From contig NTMA01000130.1 in the NCBI GenBank assembly GCA_002917075.1, forward strand, positions 1-64,000: a DNA stretch of 64,000 nucleotides, in the 5' to 3' direction. The stretch's first letter is position 1. Each line of letters begins with the position of its first letter. Positions 41,880-55,000 of this stretch are shown here, one piece after another. Below the pieces are notes generated by a model, which was not told where the DNA came from, searched no databases, and saw nothing but the letters and a program-made list of their open reading frames with translations. The translations under genes were made by a program, and so were the position numbers. The DNA comes from Hawksworthiomyces lignivorus. Taxonomy: Eukaryota > Ascomycota > Sordariomycetes > Ophiostomatales > Ophiostomataceae.

Positions 41880-44856
41880 TGCGAATTGGAGAGTCGAGGA
41901 AGGGAGGAAAAGGAGAGAAGAAGAGAAATGTAAGAACAAAAAGAAGGTGGGATAAATTTGCAACTATCCCACGACAAGAGAACAAGGATAGGGGTACAAG
42001 GAAGAGAGGTAGACGGGCGTGATAATGGAGATCGCGTGGTTGGAGGTGAATATTGAAAATCGGATCGGCATAGAAAAAATTCAATCAATTGATTGCCATT
42101 AACCATTCGAACCTCATTCGATAAGGAAAGCTCCAAATGCAGCTAACCCGGTTTTGGACTGGGCTTAGAGGCATAGTTATGTAATCCTTTCCCTTATACC
42201 GTTTTACTGTGCGCTTCCTCGCTATTAGCGCTGTAGCAGCCGCGAGAGCCTTGTAGCTCGAAATGAAACTCCACTGTGGGAAGGTTCACTGAGTACTTGG
42301 TGAGTGGTTCACTGGGTCATTCTTGGGGAGGCTCACAAGAAGAGATCTTCAACCAGCATCAAAAGAAAACGTCCTAGCTCCGGCTGCAGCATGCATATGT
42401 GAAGTAGATGGCGCGAACAAGAACAGAGCTGCACGATACGAATTGCTATAGCTTCCAGACAGACATTGGGCTGCATCTACGCATTGCGCAACCCATATGG
42501 CGGCCACGCCTTCTTCGTGTTTTCCTGTTGCTCTTTGGAATCTTTCATTTCAAAGCAACGGTCCGTCCACCAATCCTTGCAGAAGCCTCAAAACAGGTTA
42601 TGACACAACCATGTTCTAAGTCCCCCCTCCAAGAAATGAAGGATGACAGTCACGAAAGAGATGGGAAAAAAAGATTGCTTCGTCATTCGTCCCAACGTCT
42701 GACATGTGGGCAATCTCGTCCCAAGAAAGAAGCGTTTGAGAGCAAGCAGAGATAACACGAAACAAAAAGGAAAGATATTACCGGATACACGTATGACGCA
42801 TGCGAAGCTCACCTATCGCAACCCGTTTCGGATTCTTTTTCGTCCTGGCTCTGAAGGTGTGTTCATGAGTGTGAGTGTGAGTCTGCGTGGGAGTGCGAGT
42901 GTGTGTGCAAAGTCTGCGTGCGAGTGTGCGTGCGTGCGAGTGGAAGTGTGTGTGTGTGCAGCTGTCACAATCTCGGGTCCTTCACTCGACATGCTCACTG
43001 CTGCTCCCTGCACCGTCTAGTTTGGTTCCTTGCCCAACAGCTTCTTCATATTGCCCTCTTTTTGTCCCGACGGAGCGGTTAATTCCTGCAGATAGGCGAA
43101 AGAAAACCAGACGGCCGCATTTTGAGTGGGCGCTTCGACCCGCCCAGTGTCTCTCTTCTTCATTCGTCGTTCCTATAATAAAACACAGTACCGCATCTCC
43201 AAATTTCTTATTCTTCCTCCGTGTCTGCTGGTTGTTGGTTCTTACATACATGCCTCCTCGCCTTCACGCTTCAGTTATTCCCGTCTAGCTTCTCGCTTCT
43301 GGCGGCCCTCTCTCCAATCACACCTCGTGCCGACGGGTAAGCCCAGTGGCCTTCGGCTTTTGCTTTCATTTGACCGCAGCTCTCCCATAAGCCCGCACCA
43401 CAGGTGTAAACACCCTTTTCCTCTTCTGTCCACTCTGCACCAAAGAAAAAACATGCATGGTGCTGCCAACCATCAAAATGAGGAATAGAGCTATCGTGCC
43501 CCAATCCGTATAGCCATAAAGGTTGTCCATTCGCTTTCTCTTGGGATTTTTTTTCTATCTTTTTCTCTTTGTTTGGCATCCGACTCTGTCACGCTCATCC
43601 CCACGTATGCTTTCTCCTCGTGGTCATGTGGAGCTTGTCTCAGTCGAGACAATAGAAGTTTTTCTAGTTTCTGTTGTCTCTTCTCTACCCTTTCCCATCC
43701 GCTCTATGACGTTTCCATGCATGTTTCCAGTCACCGTGTCGGCACGAGCCACAACAGGATGAACAGGGCGCCAGTCACCCATGACGAAATATGTCGTTGA
43801 TGGGCTTGGGCTGATCCTCGTATGGCCTGTGTCTCGCAAACAAAGACACCAAGGGGGAGGGTGGGCGGCGGCGTCTAGTGGCTGACTACTGTCATCTGGG
43901 TCCTTTGTCATGCTCTCTTCTCTCTTGTTAGCTTGCTAGATTGTGTTTTTTCCTTTTTCTTCGTGCTCCTTCGACCCATCCCATGCGCTACCCTCGTGTG
44001 TGGCCAGGTCGGGCAACATTTTGCTTGCCTACAGCTTGGCTGCTGCTGGCACGCTGCTGGCACCCTGTTTGTTGGTGCCTCTCTTTTCCTCTTCAGGAGA
44101 CCACAATGCATTGCCCCCAATGTTTCACTGGCACACACTCTCTTCGGCAGACAGCAGAACACGCTGTCGGAGACCATGAGGTATGGCTGTGACCCTGCGT
44201 AACGGTAAACATGCACACGCATACAAAATGTATAGCCATCCGGCACCGTTGCGTATGCAGGACAGAGTTGCTGGCGGCGGTCTATGCTAAAGCGAGGGAG
44301 CATCTAAGCCAAAGAAAAGTAAAAAGACTGGCCGGGAGAAGAGCAATTGGAACCAACAGGTGCATCGTGTTTCCGCCCGCGTTTGTTGGTCGGGATAAAA
44401 TAACGTCCAAGATACTTAGCTACATGCCTCCTTAGCTGCGGCCCTCCGGCATCTCTCCCTTGCTACGTACCTTTCTCTGTCGTTTTCTTTCTTTCGTTCC
44501 TAGTTGCCTTTTCGGCCTTTCCGCTCCATCTTCTTTGTGCGTTTGTGTCACTGACCCTACCTCTAAATATGTGCTCCCCTTTTTATATAAGTCCAAAGAA
44601 TTCCTTCCCCTGCGGGCTCTCGCTGTTCCTAGTATGCGAGAGAAGGGCCTCTCCAAATCAATAGATATTAATCAAGATTATTGCCCCTTGAAGACTTCCT
44701 GTGCAGCAAGAGACTGTCTTGTCAAAAGACCTTGCCATATTTCTTTGTCTTTAGCGTTGTCGATCGCTCCAGTCTCTTCAACTTGTTCACAGCACCATAG
44801 CCACTTACACATCTTTTTTACCGTCTCTCGTCCTGCGCGAGTCGTCTGTGCCCAGC
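41880..44856. other. Large divergent intergenic region, RRM gene / 2EXR gene
   Basis: Nearly 3 kb without a supported gene. A GTGTGAGTGTGAGTCTGCGTGGG-like field (42860-42960) is a degenerate GT/GA repeat. The last ~1.5 kb is C/T-rich on the plus strand and may be a long leader of the downstream 2EXR gene. Small open frames are random-looking. Confidence 0.5.
42858..42960. repeat. Degenerate GTGTGAGTGTG repeat field
   Basis: About 100 bases built from GTGAGTGTGA and GTGCGAGTGT variants, ending in a pure GT run. The plus strand is G/T-rich and could adopt non-B structures. Confidence 0.7.
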
Positions 44857-47160
44857 ATGGCCAACGTTCATGCTCCCATCCTTCCTGCAGCCGATATGCC
44901 CCCTGCAGATTTGGATACGCTCACCTTCCGCCGTGCGGATGGCACTATCCGCCAGTTTGTGTACGAAGACATCCCCGGCGGCATGCTCCCCGTGCACGCT
45001 GCCGTCGGCTACTACCGCCATTCCCAGCCGATGCCCCGCAACGTCATGCGGCCCTTCCGCAACGACAATGACGAGCCCGCTGACCAGGTGTCTTTCTCGC
45101 GCCAAACGCGCCGGGCCATCTGCAATGACGGTCGCAACCGGAGCAAGTGCTCTCGGTGTGCGCGGCCGGTCCACTCCCGGGCCCAGAGGAGGCCAGACTC
45201 GTCTGGGCCGCCGTACAAGCCCTTCATGATGTCGCCGGTGCGCGTGTTCCGCGACCTCGTCATGAGCGACGCCGGTGAACCCCTGCGGCCAGACGTCCGC
45301 GACGCCCTGCTGGACGCCTTTGCCAAGACCGTGGCGCTGGCTGCGCAGGAGCCGGAACCGAAGCTGGTGCGGAAGCCGGTGCAGGAGCCAGCGCAGGAGC
45401 AGGTACTGACGAAGCAGCTGCCGCCGCCGCTGCTGCCATCGCTGCAGTCGATGCTCCCGTCGCCGCCGCCGTCGCCACGGCCTCTGCCGCTGCTTCTGCT
45501 GTCCACTGCGTTGGCACCCGCCGCCGCCGCCGCTGCTGCTGATGATGCTACGCCACCGCCTTCCCCGTTGTCTGCCCGCCCGGCTGGGGCGTTCCACTAC
45601 TTCCCTTTCCTCCCCTTTGAGATCCGCCGCATCATCTGGGAGCTCGCCCTGCCGTTCCGCGTGATGCTGCGCGAGGAAATCGTCGCCCGCCAGCCCTATC
45701 CGCTGAGCCCGGCGCACAGCCGCGGCCCGCACGCTGCGGCCTACTGGCAGCAGTTCAGCGACGGCAGCGCGGAAGGCGGCAGCGGCTCCCATTCTCTGCA
45801 GGAGCTGTGGCGCTCCGACCTGTTCTACGTGTGCAGCGAGGCGCGCAGGGTCGTCGAGGAGTTTGCGCAGGCCCGCCGGCGGGACGTGCGGAAGCAGCAG
45901 CAGGCGCAGCAGCAGGCGGCGGGCGGGGACAGCGGCCAGCTGCTGTCGATGCTGCTGGCGAACAGCATGGCCTCGGACGCGCGGCTGCGTGCCGGCCTGG
46001 ACGTGCCGTACTACCCCTGGCCAGGAACCGCCGTCCTCCGATCTGACAGCAGCCGGCGTGGCGGCGGCGGCGCCGGACGCACCGCCGCTGCGAGAAGCCG
46101 TCTGACCACCACCGTCGGAGAGGATGGGCACCTGTGGTGGAACCAGGTGCCGCTGGCATACGGCGCAGGGGTTGGCAGAGCGGATGCAGCCGCCGCCGCG
46201 GCCACCGTCGCCGCGGCCACCGCCCTGTCTGAGGCCGTAGACGGCTTTTCCAGAGGGCCCATCGCCCAGTGGGCGAGCCAGCTGCGCACGCTGCGCCTAC
46301 CCATCACCACGGTTGCGCTGGACGCCGCCTGGATCGACAAGGGCCACGCCGATACGGTGGCCTGGGCCGCCGGCGTCGACCTGGACGAGGAGGAGGGCGA
46401 GGCGGAGGGTGAGGGCAACAGGGAGGAGGAGAGCGGGGAAGAGACGAGCGGTACAGAGGGGGACGAGGACGAAGGAGCCGCCGCCGCCGCTTCCCCTGCA
46501 GAGGCGTCCTCGCCCTCGTCTTCGCCCTCTTCCTCGGTCTTGTCCTCGCCATCGCCCTCGCCCAGCCTGCGGCGGCTGCCGCCACCGCCTGCGCCGACCT
46601 GCCTGCAGCTGGTGGTCGCCGACGTAGTGGTCCCCGTGCTCATCCGCCTGGACGACCCGCGCACGACCACGGCCGACCAGCGCGCCCTGCTGCGCCGCAA
46701 CATGGCCTACGGCGCCCGCGGCTACCGCGAGAACCCCCACCACCACACCCTGCCCTTCTACGAGAACGCCCACCTCAACGGCATGGACTTCACCGCCCTC
46801 GTCGGCCTCTACGACGACTGGCGCATCGACGAGCTATTGTCGCTGGCGGCCGCCACCGCCACCGCCAGAGGCGCGTCGTCCTCCGCCACCAAAGGCGCGT
46901 CGTCGTCCTCGCCCCCCGCCGCCGTCATAAACAAGGCCGCCGTCATAAACAAGGCCGCCGCGCACCGCTGCATCGCCTGCACGCGCCGCGCCTGGGAGGC
47001 CCGCAGCGCCCCCGCGACCGGCGCCGACGGCGCCAGCCACCCCAACTACTGGACCGCCAAGTTCAGCGTCCACCTGGGCGCGCGCCTGCAGCAGCTCTGC
47101 CAGCCGACCATCGTCTTCTCGGTCGTCCTCGAGTTCGAGGACAGGGGCGGCCCAGAATGA
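44857..47160 (+). CDS. 2EXR-domain protein of unknown function, low-complexity rich
   Basis: Single exon, 767 residues from the ATG at 44857 (MANVHAPIL). The diagnostic part is FHYFPFLPFEIRRIIWELALPFRVM near residue 250, the 2EXR motif, followed by LFYVCSEARRVVEEFA. Both are typical of a large, mostly uncharacterised family in Sordariomycetes and Leotiomycetes. Upstream are a charged region (RRAICNDGRNRSKCSRC) and a Pro/Ala/Gln-rich linker. Downstream is an acidic tract (EEEGEAEGEGNREEESGEETSG), a Ser/Pro run, then conserved-looking CLQLVVADVVVPVLIRLDDPR and ENAHLNGMDFTALVGLYDDWRIDELL. A perfect 18-base tandem duplication (AAVINK twice) lies near the end. No enzymatic motif or signal peptide is seen. 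Strong GC3 supports coding; function is unknown. Confidence 0.8.
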   Translation: MANVHAPILPAADMPPADLDTLTFRRADGTIRQFVYEDIPGGMLPVHAAVGYYRHSQPMPRNVMRPFRNDNDEPADQVSFSRQTRRAICNDGRNRSKCSRCARPVHSRAQRRPDSSGPPYKPFMMSPVRVFRDLVMSDAGEPLRPDVRDALLDAFAKTVALAAQEPEPKLVRKPVQEPAQEQVLTKQLPPPLLPSLQSMLPSPPPSPRPLPLLLLSTALAPAAAAAAADDATPPPSPLSARPAGAFHYFPFLPFEIRRIIWELALPFRVMLREEIVARQPYPLSPAHSRGPHAAAYWQQFSDGSAEGGSGSHSLQELWRSDLFYVCSEARRVVEEFAQARRRDVRKQQQAQQQAAGGDSGQLLSMLLANSMASDARLRAGLDVPYYPWPGTAVLRSDSSRRGGGGAGRTAAARSRLTTTVGEDGHLWWNQVPLAYGAGVGRADAAAAAATVAAATALSEAVDGFSRGPIAQWASQLRTLRLPITTVALDAAWIDKGHADTVAWAAGVDLDEEEGEAEGEGNREEESGEETSGTEGDEDEGAAAAASPAEASSPSSSPSSSVLSSPSPSPSLRRLPPPPAPTCLQLVVADVVVPVLIRLDDPRTTTADQRALLRRNMAYGARGYRENPHHHTLPFYENAHLNGMDFTALVGLYDDWRIDELLSLAAATATARGASSSATKGASSSSPPAAVINKAAVINKAAAHRCIACTRRAWEARSAPATGADGASHPNYWTAKFSVHLGARLQQLCQPTIVFSVVLEFEDRGGPE
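46918..46953 (+). repeat. 18-bp in-frame tandem duplication in the 2EXR gene
   Basis: GCCGCCGTCATAAACAAG occurs twice in a row and encodes AAVINK twice. The identical copies suggest a recent slippage event. Confidence 0.9.
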
Positions 47161-49058
47161 AAAAGAAGGACAAGATGCCGATCAATCCCTCTTCCTCTCT
47201 CTCTTTTTCCTCTTGCGTAGCTCTCTGCCCCACCCCGGCTGCTTCCTAGTCCCCTTCTCTCCTCCTCTTTTGACAATGTATTTTATTTATTGTTTTTCTT
47301 TCTCTGTCCATTTTCGGTCTTCGGCATATGCCTCTGTTCTCTTTTGTGATAGTGCAATTTGAGCGTGTTCGTGATTTCCTAAAGCATCACGAGCGAGGGC
47401 GATCGGCCTTGGTGTGCATTCTTTGCCCTGTGGTCTGATCCACTGCCTGTTTGCTTATTTTCTCGGCATCAGAGTAGCTTTTTTTTTTTTCAATATATAC
47501 CCTTTTTCGTTACTACGCACACGGATTCTCTGTCCAAAATAACATACGTGAAGGAGCATCACGGCAACACGGCAACACGGCTTCTGATAATGAAGAGCAA
47601 ATATAAGACAAACGAGATGCAAGGGACCGATGAAAATAATACACTATCAGGAATCTCATGACGAGAGAGAGAGTAGGAGGCCCCCGTCGATTTTCCCCAC
47701 GAGGACGGCCAAGATCATGGACTGCTTTCTTCCAGTAGAAATCGATGGCGACCAGCACGATGCGCGCCACTGTCTATGGCGCGAGAATGGCGCCCCCAAG
47801 GCGGGCCAAAGAAGACGCCGAACACGTCCCCATTCATGGATCCAACAGCTCTCGGAACACTCTGGAAAGGGACGGGGGGAGTGCTCGCCTTTATTTTAGC
47901 TCGACGTGGCTTTTGCAAAAAGGTTTCGTTCAAAGCTTTAGGCAGTGCTTGCCGAGATGGACAAGTTAAGTTGACTCAGTCATACACAAAAATGCGCATC
48001 ATACAGAGTAGTCCCGAGACATTTGGCCGGTTGGCTTCTCTAAGCGCATCTCGGTGGTCTGCCAGAGTAGTTCTCGTACGATAGACCCTCAAGAGGAAAT
48101 ATCTTGTCTTGTGTAGAGCAAAGATAGTCGGTAGACTAACTTTGGAGACAGAGCAAACAGAATCAAATTGGGCAAATAACTACTAAAAAAAAAGGAAAGA
48201 AAGGGAACTAGGGAAGAAGCGGAAGGGAGGGCAGAATGAAAATCGGATCGACGAGGCTAATGACATAGCGGTCAGGCTCGAGGAGGGGGAAGACTTCTGT
48301 GGACCTCATACGCTAGAATAAGCACGAAGCATGCAAGGGACTCCAAACAACACGAACCGTTTGGCTCCGAACGGTTCATGAACGGTCAGCAGACACAAGA
48401 AAGAAAACGAGATATTAAACGGGCAGATAGAAAGAAGTTGGTGGCGTTTTCTCTTTTTCTGAACTTGTCTGCTAGGAGGTTGTCTCTATATAAGTGCTTT
48501 AGCTTGTGGCGGCTCTGAAAGCAGGCGATGAGTCTAAGAAATAGAAAGATGTCATCATGATACGTTGCATATACGAATGCATATAGAACATACGTATTAC
48601 CGAAGACAAAAGCAAAGAAAAACTGGAGGTCGACGTAGTGAGCACAGGATAGAGATCTACGGGGCGTCCGTACGGTGCGGCTGTTGTCTGCAGGTGGCTT
48701 CGGCGATGCTTTCACTGCGTTCTGTTCTTTGAAGGACGTTTCTGATTGACGTTTCTCTGTCAGACTCTCCCGTTGCCTTGTCATTGCTTTCAAATGTATC
48801 CCGTATAGATGCGAATTGCGCAGGTCCAAGAGCGCGCAAAAGGAAGAAGAAAAGGACTTCCCCTGGTTCAGCTGAGGCGCCCTCTTGTCTCAGAGCAAAA
48901 AGCAAAACCAGTGAGACAAAAGGAATGAAGAATCAGAACAGCCGTGGAGAAAAGAGAGAACGTCTCTAAAATTCCGCATTCACAGCAGTATCTTCTAACC
49001 TCCGCGGGAAAATTTTCCGGACGGTGTATATCGTATCCTTATCGCTTCTTGTCTTCTT

Positions 49059-49080
49059 GGGGGGGGGGGGGGGGGGGGGG
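49059..49080. repeat. G22 homopolymer
   Basis: Uninterrupted run of about 22 G on the plus strand, a strong candidate for G-quadruplex formation and length instability. Confidence 0.85.
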
Positions 49081-52000
49081 CACAACCACGCGGCCAATCT
49101 CTGATGAAGAAAGTCCTCTTGCAAGAGCTCCTCGTTTGCTGTAAGAGGCTTAGTAGAGATCGAGAGAGGAGCATTTTAGGCGATAGCCGACGTGCAAAGA
49201 GCTCAAATGTGGGTGCCTTGCTTGTGCCTGCAGCTGGCAGGACTTCCACGAGCTTGAGTTGCATCGCGGCGTCTTAGTCAGTGTCTCTCTCGCTCGCAAA
49301 TATCATTACAAGTTTGTAGAATGCTTCCTCGTAAGGAATATACGGCGAGTCCCTATCTTGCCCATTTCATATCGAATTTTCCTTTTTCCATTCGACTTGT
49401 TCTCCTTTTGTGCGTATGACCGCGTTTCGCTGGCCTTTTCTCTTTTCTTCTTCTTGTCTTTTTGTAGGGGTCTCACGCTATGGCCCCGTTGCAGGTCGGC
49501 CAGATACTCGGGCAGTTTTTCTTTTCTTTTTCCTGTTCTGCGTTCTTCTTTCAGCCGCCCGTGTCTAGTCTCTACTCTCGTCGTCTCTCGAATCACGAAA
49601 TCACGGGACTACATTGGCACATCAAGTTGGGCCGGGGAAGCCCTGTCCAGGCACGTATCGGCCGTACCAAGAACGTTGCGTATGGTCTCAGTCATAATGC
49701 CATTCTAGCTTTTACACGTAGCATCCTACATAGCATCCTCATTTCTTCACTTTCTGTCAGCACGTTTCTACACAAGAGCGTGCGAGAGGGTCCACAAGCA
49801 GGGAACAGCCTGCTTATGGAGTGTCTCTATTTGCAATCTCTCTTGCTATTCCTTCAAACAACAGCGAAATTGGACATTGCCTCCACGAGACGCTCTTATT
49901 TCGAGGCCTGTTTCACTTTACGCAAAGTATCGCCGCGTGCGGTGCTGTTCTGGACAGCACGCTCGCAAGGCTGCTACACAAAATGTCTTGCTGTCCAGCT
50001 TCGAACTGCGGCGCTTTTCCCCGATGGCAAGCAGGATGGTAATTCCACGCAGGGGGGCCATGCGGCCAGACCAGCAGCCGGCTCAGAGAAGGACAAGCAG
50101 GTAAGACAAAATGCCATGAACCTGCTGCTTTGTAGCGCTGCAGTAGCAGAAGCAGAGACGTGTCTGCTTGTGCGACAAACAAAATTTGACAGAGCTGCCG
50201 AGGCAAACGAGAGAGGACGGCCTTCGCCGTGCATGCCTCTCTGAGGCCAAAACAAAAATGGCCCTACTTGCACTCTATCTGCACCTCCCCTCACCGAGAA
50301 AGAGAGAGACAGCGGAGCTCGTAGATGATCTTCATTCTTCGAAGAAGAATGAAATAAGGGAGAAGGAGAGGACAAGCAAGCAGAGGAAGTCTTTTGCTTG
50401 GCGAGGCAAAGCTGGAGACGACGAGAGGGCCAGCGGCAGATGAACACATAAATGCAATTATTGGTCTTGTGTACTTCATGCCGCCGGCACACGTGCGGAA
50501 CCGCACTCTGTATACGGCAGTTGGGGGAGCTTGGACGCTGCGGCTGTCGTCATATCGATGAGGAAACAAATACTCCGCAGCGGTATAAGTGTGCGTGGAG
50601 CACCAAATGGGGCTCTGTTTCTTGTCGACGGTTCCGAGAAACAGTGGTTAGATGAATTTTGATCAAATGGGTCATGCAGAGGCGAGCGAATAAACCGAGG
50701 ACAGAGCTGTAGAATATTATTGGAGGCACAGAGTGATGCAAGACGCGTTGCGGACAACTCGTGGAGCATAAACGGTTATATGGAGGGCTACGTAATGAAG
50801 TAGAGAAAGGGGGGGCGGATCTTCCTCCGCAAGCAATTTTCATGGAAAACCAGCCAGAAACCACAGACGGGACGTTTCACAAGGGAAAAGAACTTAGAAA
50901 GGCCCTTGTCTCACTTTTGGGATGGACAAGGACCAATACGCTCAGCAAGAAGTACGATTGTACTCGTAGGGAAGATGGACAAAATTAGCGAGCCAAACAC
51001 CTGAAATGATGCAACTAAGACGCCAGAGAAATTAAGGAATAAGGGACCGACGTAGCACGCCCCGAAAGACTTCAGCGCCATGTGTTTATGCCCAATGATC
51101 TGCGCATCTGGAAGTAGTCACCTCACAAAGTATAGCAACTATAGAGTATGTACGTGTGCTGATATAGATAGTATTTGTTTTGGGGATATTACGGGTACGA
51201 GCATCCACAAAAAGCACTCGCGTAGGAACCAGGACCAGTCCGTGTCAGCGGTCCTTGGGCTAGATGGGAAATTTACCGGCGGACGGTTTCCGGGATGCTT
51301 CTCATCTGGGAGTACCTGATAGGAGGGTATGAGCAATTTTTTCTTCTCCCCTCGATAGTGGTCCGTTTTGCAGGTCTGTTCTCTGGCCTGGTCTGTCCGT
51401 CGTAAGGCCTTATTAGGCTTGCCAAGAGCGAAGAAACGGTACAAGAGTACGGAGTAATAGCCTTTAATATCTGTACAAGGCCCAGGTAAAGGGGACACGA
51501 GGTCTCGCCGGTGGGGTTACATTGTAACGTTTCCAGCGGATTGGAGGGGAGAGATGCTGCTGGGGAACTCTTGTTTGCGCGCTATACGGAGTACATGCAC
51601 GCATTTACGGACAAAAGATCCAGTGCAAATCTACTGCCGTTACAGGGGTCGGCGCAAGCTTTTTGACTTGTACCTGACGCCATTCACGCTATCGTCTTAG
51701 TGGGCAAACAACGCTCAAGGAAGAAACGTGTTTCTCCAGTGTCCTTGGCCGTCCTGAGATACGCGACGGGGAAGGTGGAGCTTCGGACTGAGAGAGACGA
51801 GGGGATCATGCGTGGACGGACAACTTCTTCCCGTTGGACGGCCGCCCATGGCCTCTGCTAAAAGGTGGCGTTTAGGATGAGCGTGGGAGACGGGTACAAG
51901 CCAAAAGAACTGACCGAAAGCAGCCTCGGTCTGGGCTCCAGGCTGGGTTCAGGGAACGATGGAACTGTAGGAGTACGTTGTAGGGTACGCTGTAGCCGTA

Positions 52001-55000
52001 CTGCAGGGCGTGTCGAAATTCTTGCATGAACACGCGAGGATAAAATAGGGGGCCGGGCGACGAGGCCTGGCTATGTATAGTGTAAGGAAGATACGAACTC
52101 CTCAGCAAGTACATGAGTACGAACATTGGGGAGCCGTGTCGCATGGTGAGGAGCCAAGCTACAGTATGTACATGTGCCAACATGCACAGAGTGGCAGGTC
52201 ATATACATATATATGTACTTTGTGCTGCCTATTATTCTTAGTCACAGATCGGACGGGCAAGTCCACCACCACCACGAGGTAAATTGGGGATGGGATCTTT
52301 GTTCCGAGAAATAGTGAGAAACATGAACCAAGAATTGGAAAACCGTGGAACCCATACAGCGACAGCAGCGGAAAGAAAGCTGCTGAGTTGCCCGACCGGC
52401 ATTGATCACACAATTGATTTCTTATAAACCCCTATCAGTCCCTTTCTATCTCTGGCTGAGATGAAAAGGCACATCTTAGTATGTCGCACACAGATTACTA
52501 TTCGTGCGGCGTACGTATGCTTCTTGACGCTGTGCTGTACGCCGTCGCCTAACGAAAAGATGGCACCGTATTGGCATTGTCATTCGGACGAATACGCATT
52601 TTGCGGGCGTGACATGTACATACCTTAGCAGCTAAGCTACCTTCGCAGATGCACTGCGGAGTGCATCTGTGCGAGTTAGGCACACAAAATCTGGCTACAC
52701 ATACTCTTTTATTGCTAGTCTGCTCGAAGAGGGTGTGTGGGGACCTCTGCCACGAGGGAAAAGCAAGGAATTTTTTTCAACCTACTGAACAGCAAAGGCG
52801 ATCTGTGCAAAGAAAGTACTTCACACAGAACAATAAAATGCGTGGTACAAAATAGCACAGAACTAAGGGGAAAGCCCCGTAGGATTCCCGTGTCTGGGCA
52901 AAACACGTGCATTCTGCAGGCTTCTTTTTTGTCACTTTGTTAATATCTCGCCCAATATCAGAGAGAGCTTGGAACAGGCAGAGCGTCCACGGCAGAGGAT
53001 GAAATTGCAGAGAAGGAAGAACAAAAGTCCATGTGCTGGTGAAGTTGGCACTCTCGTAAGATGCGCATTAGAAATTGCACTTATGTGTTCACGGCCTACG
53101 TAGGATTTTCCGAAGAAGAATGCAACTGGGGATATCCACGCAAGGGCAAAACAACAAAGAAAAATACTACAGTACGTTCAAGGTGGTCAGATCAGAGAGA
53201 TGAACAGGTCTCAGAGCTCTGGGAGAGTACGGGTACATCTTTCTTGTCTCTTAGTAATCTGCAAATAGTTCCTTAGCCAGCGCCTCTTCTAAATCTTAGC
53301 CAGTTGCCGGTCTGATTCGGAGGAATTTTGAAACTCGATCGATAGAATCGAAGAAGACATGTCTGGGAATGGCCTTCTTCAGAGGGCTAAAAGACACCGA
53401 TTCCTGGTCTGTTTATCGCAATATGCGACATGTCGGCCAAGCTTGCCGATTGCTTTGCTTCGACCATACCACGCCCCTCCTTGCTTCATTCCGTCTTGTG
53501 TCGCCGAGCCCTTTCTGCGCTACTTTGGGCTCACTTTCATCATGTTTGTTTTTCCACTCGTCGATGTGGCACAATGACAAGGAACAAGGACGAGAAACGT
53601 GACACGGCGCCAACAAATATGACTTAGCTGGTCAATCAATCTGTTTGAGAAAGCGGGAAAGGAGGGTGTCATACTGCGTAGCTCCGCGCAGTGTACAGCA
53701 CGTCTGGAGAGCACATTCAGAAACGTATGCATCATTCAAAGCCATCCCAGATGTATCGATACACCATCGATACACTATCGACACTATCGACACTATTGGC
53801 TTTTTCTGCGGAAATTGAGGAGGCGGCAAAAACTATTGGCGCTCCGCGGAAAGCCTGCTTTTTCACTCCCTTTTCTATTTGGCTATTTAATTTATTTCCA
53901 CATATTTGTAAATGGGAGAAGAGCACTTGACACGCGAGACTGACTGGCTTGTGTGCCTCCCGTTCCTTCGAAGGGACGTTTCGTAAAAATAGAGCAGCCC
54001 ATTCGTTACGCACACGCTACATGCTCATTCGTGTATCCTTGATCGTTTTGCTGCTCTCCCTCCGCATACAGGGATGACATCCAAGAAAAGCCAGTAATGG
54101 GGTTTGGTATACCGCGGGAGACAGGAAGTGTTTCCGCACAAATGGGCAAAATTGCAATGGTTTGGAGAAGCCGTTGCCGTCGCTGCAGCCGGTCCTAGTC
54201 CGTACTTCCTCCTTTGCGCTTAGATATACGTGCGTGCGTACGTATAAATGAGTACTTACATACCTGCATGGTTTCTTTGCCTCACTCTTCATTCCCAATC
54301 GTGCAAATCCTAGGCGAAAGGCTTCCCAGCCATAGACTCCACGTCCCAATTTGAATTGACCTGGATCGTTTAACATCTACAAGTAAACAAACGGATCCAT
54401 CTTTTTCCAGATTTGGGATGAAGTATGAATATGCTATGTACGGTTCACGTAGTGCCTTGAGAGTGACGAGAGATGAGACTAGATTGGGAGAGGTGGAACC
54501 CTCTAATGCTCCCATGTCGATCGACGCACCGCTGTCAGCTTGCCTTTTCGGTGAGTTTGTTATTTTAAAATGAAGGCTGATCAGGATCTTGGATACGAGT
54601 AACCCTATGAAGGGCGTAGGGACCACCTCCCACATACAGGAACAAGATCATTCGTAGGGCACGTGAAGGGGGCACGCAAACGCCCGATCGTAGGCCAGGC
54701 GCATTCCCCGTTCGATCGTATAATCCATACCAACATCGCCGCAGCTTCGTACGCATGCTTGTCTCATTCGGTTCCTGACTGCTCTCCCCAAGAACATCAC
54801 TATGCAAGATCACGCCTCTGTCGCCCTTTTCTCTTTGGATTCTCTTCTTTAACTCTCTTGTCTCTTATCTTCACTTCCTTGTCTCCTAGCGCCTCTCTTG
54901 TACTTTGTATATACATGCTGACTGGACATACCTCTGATCTGGTGAAGCGCGCTCAGCAGGTGGAGAAGGCGCTGTGCAAAAGTACGGCTACTGCACGCCT

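Noticed and set aside
54690..54735. GTTCGATCG near 54711, reminiscent of a tRNA B box
   Set aside because: No matching A box or acceptor stem could be paired around it.
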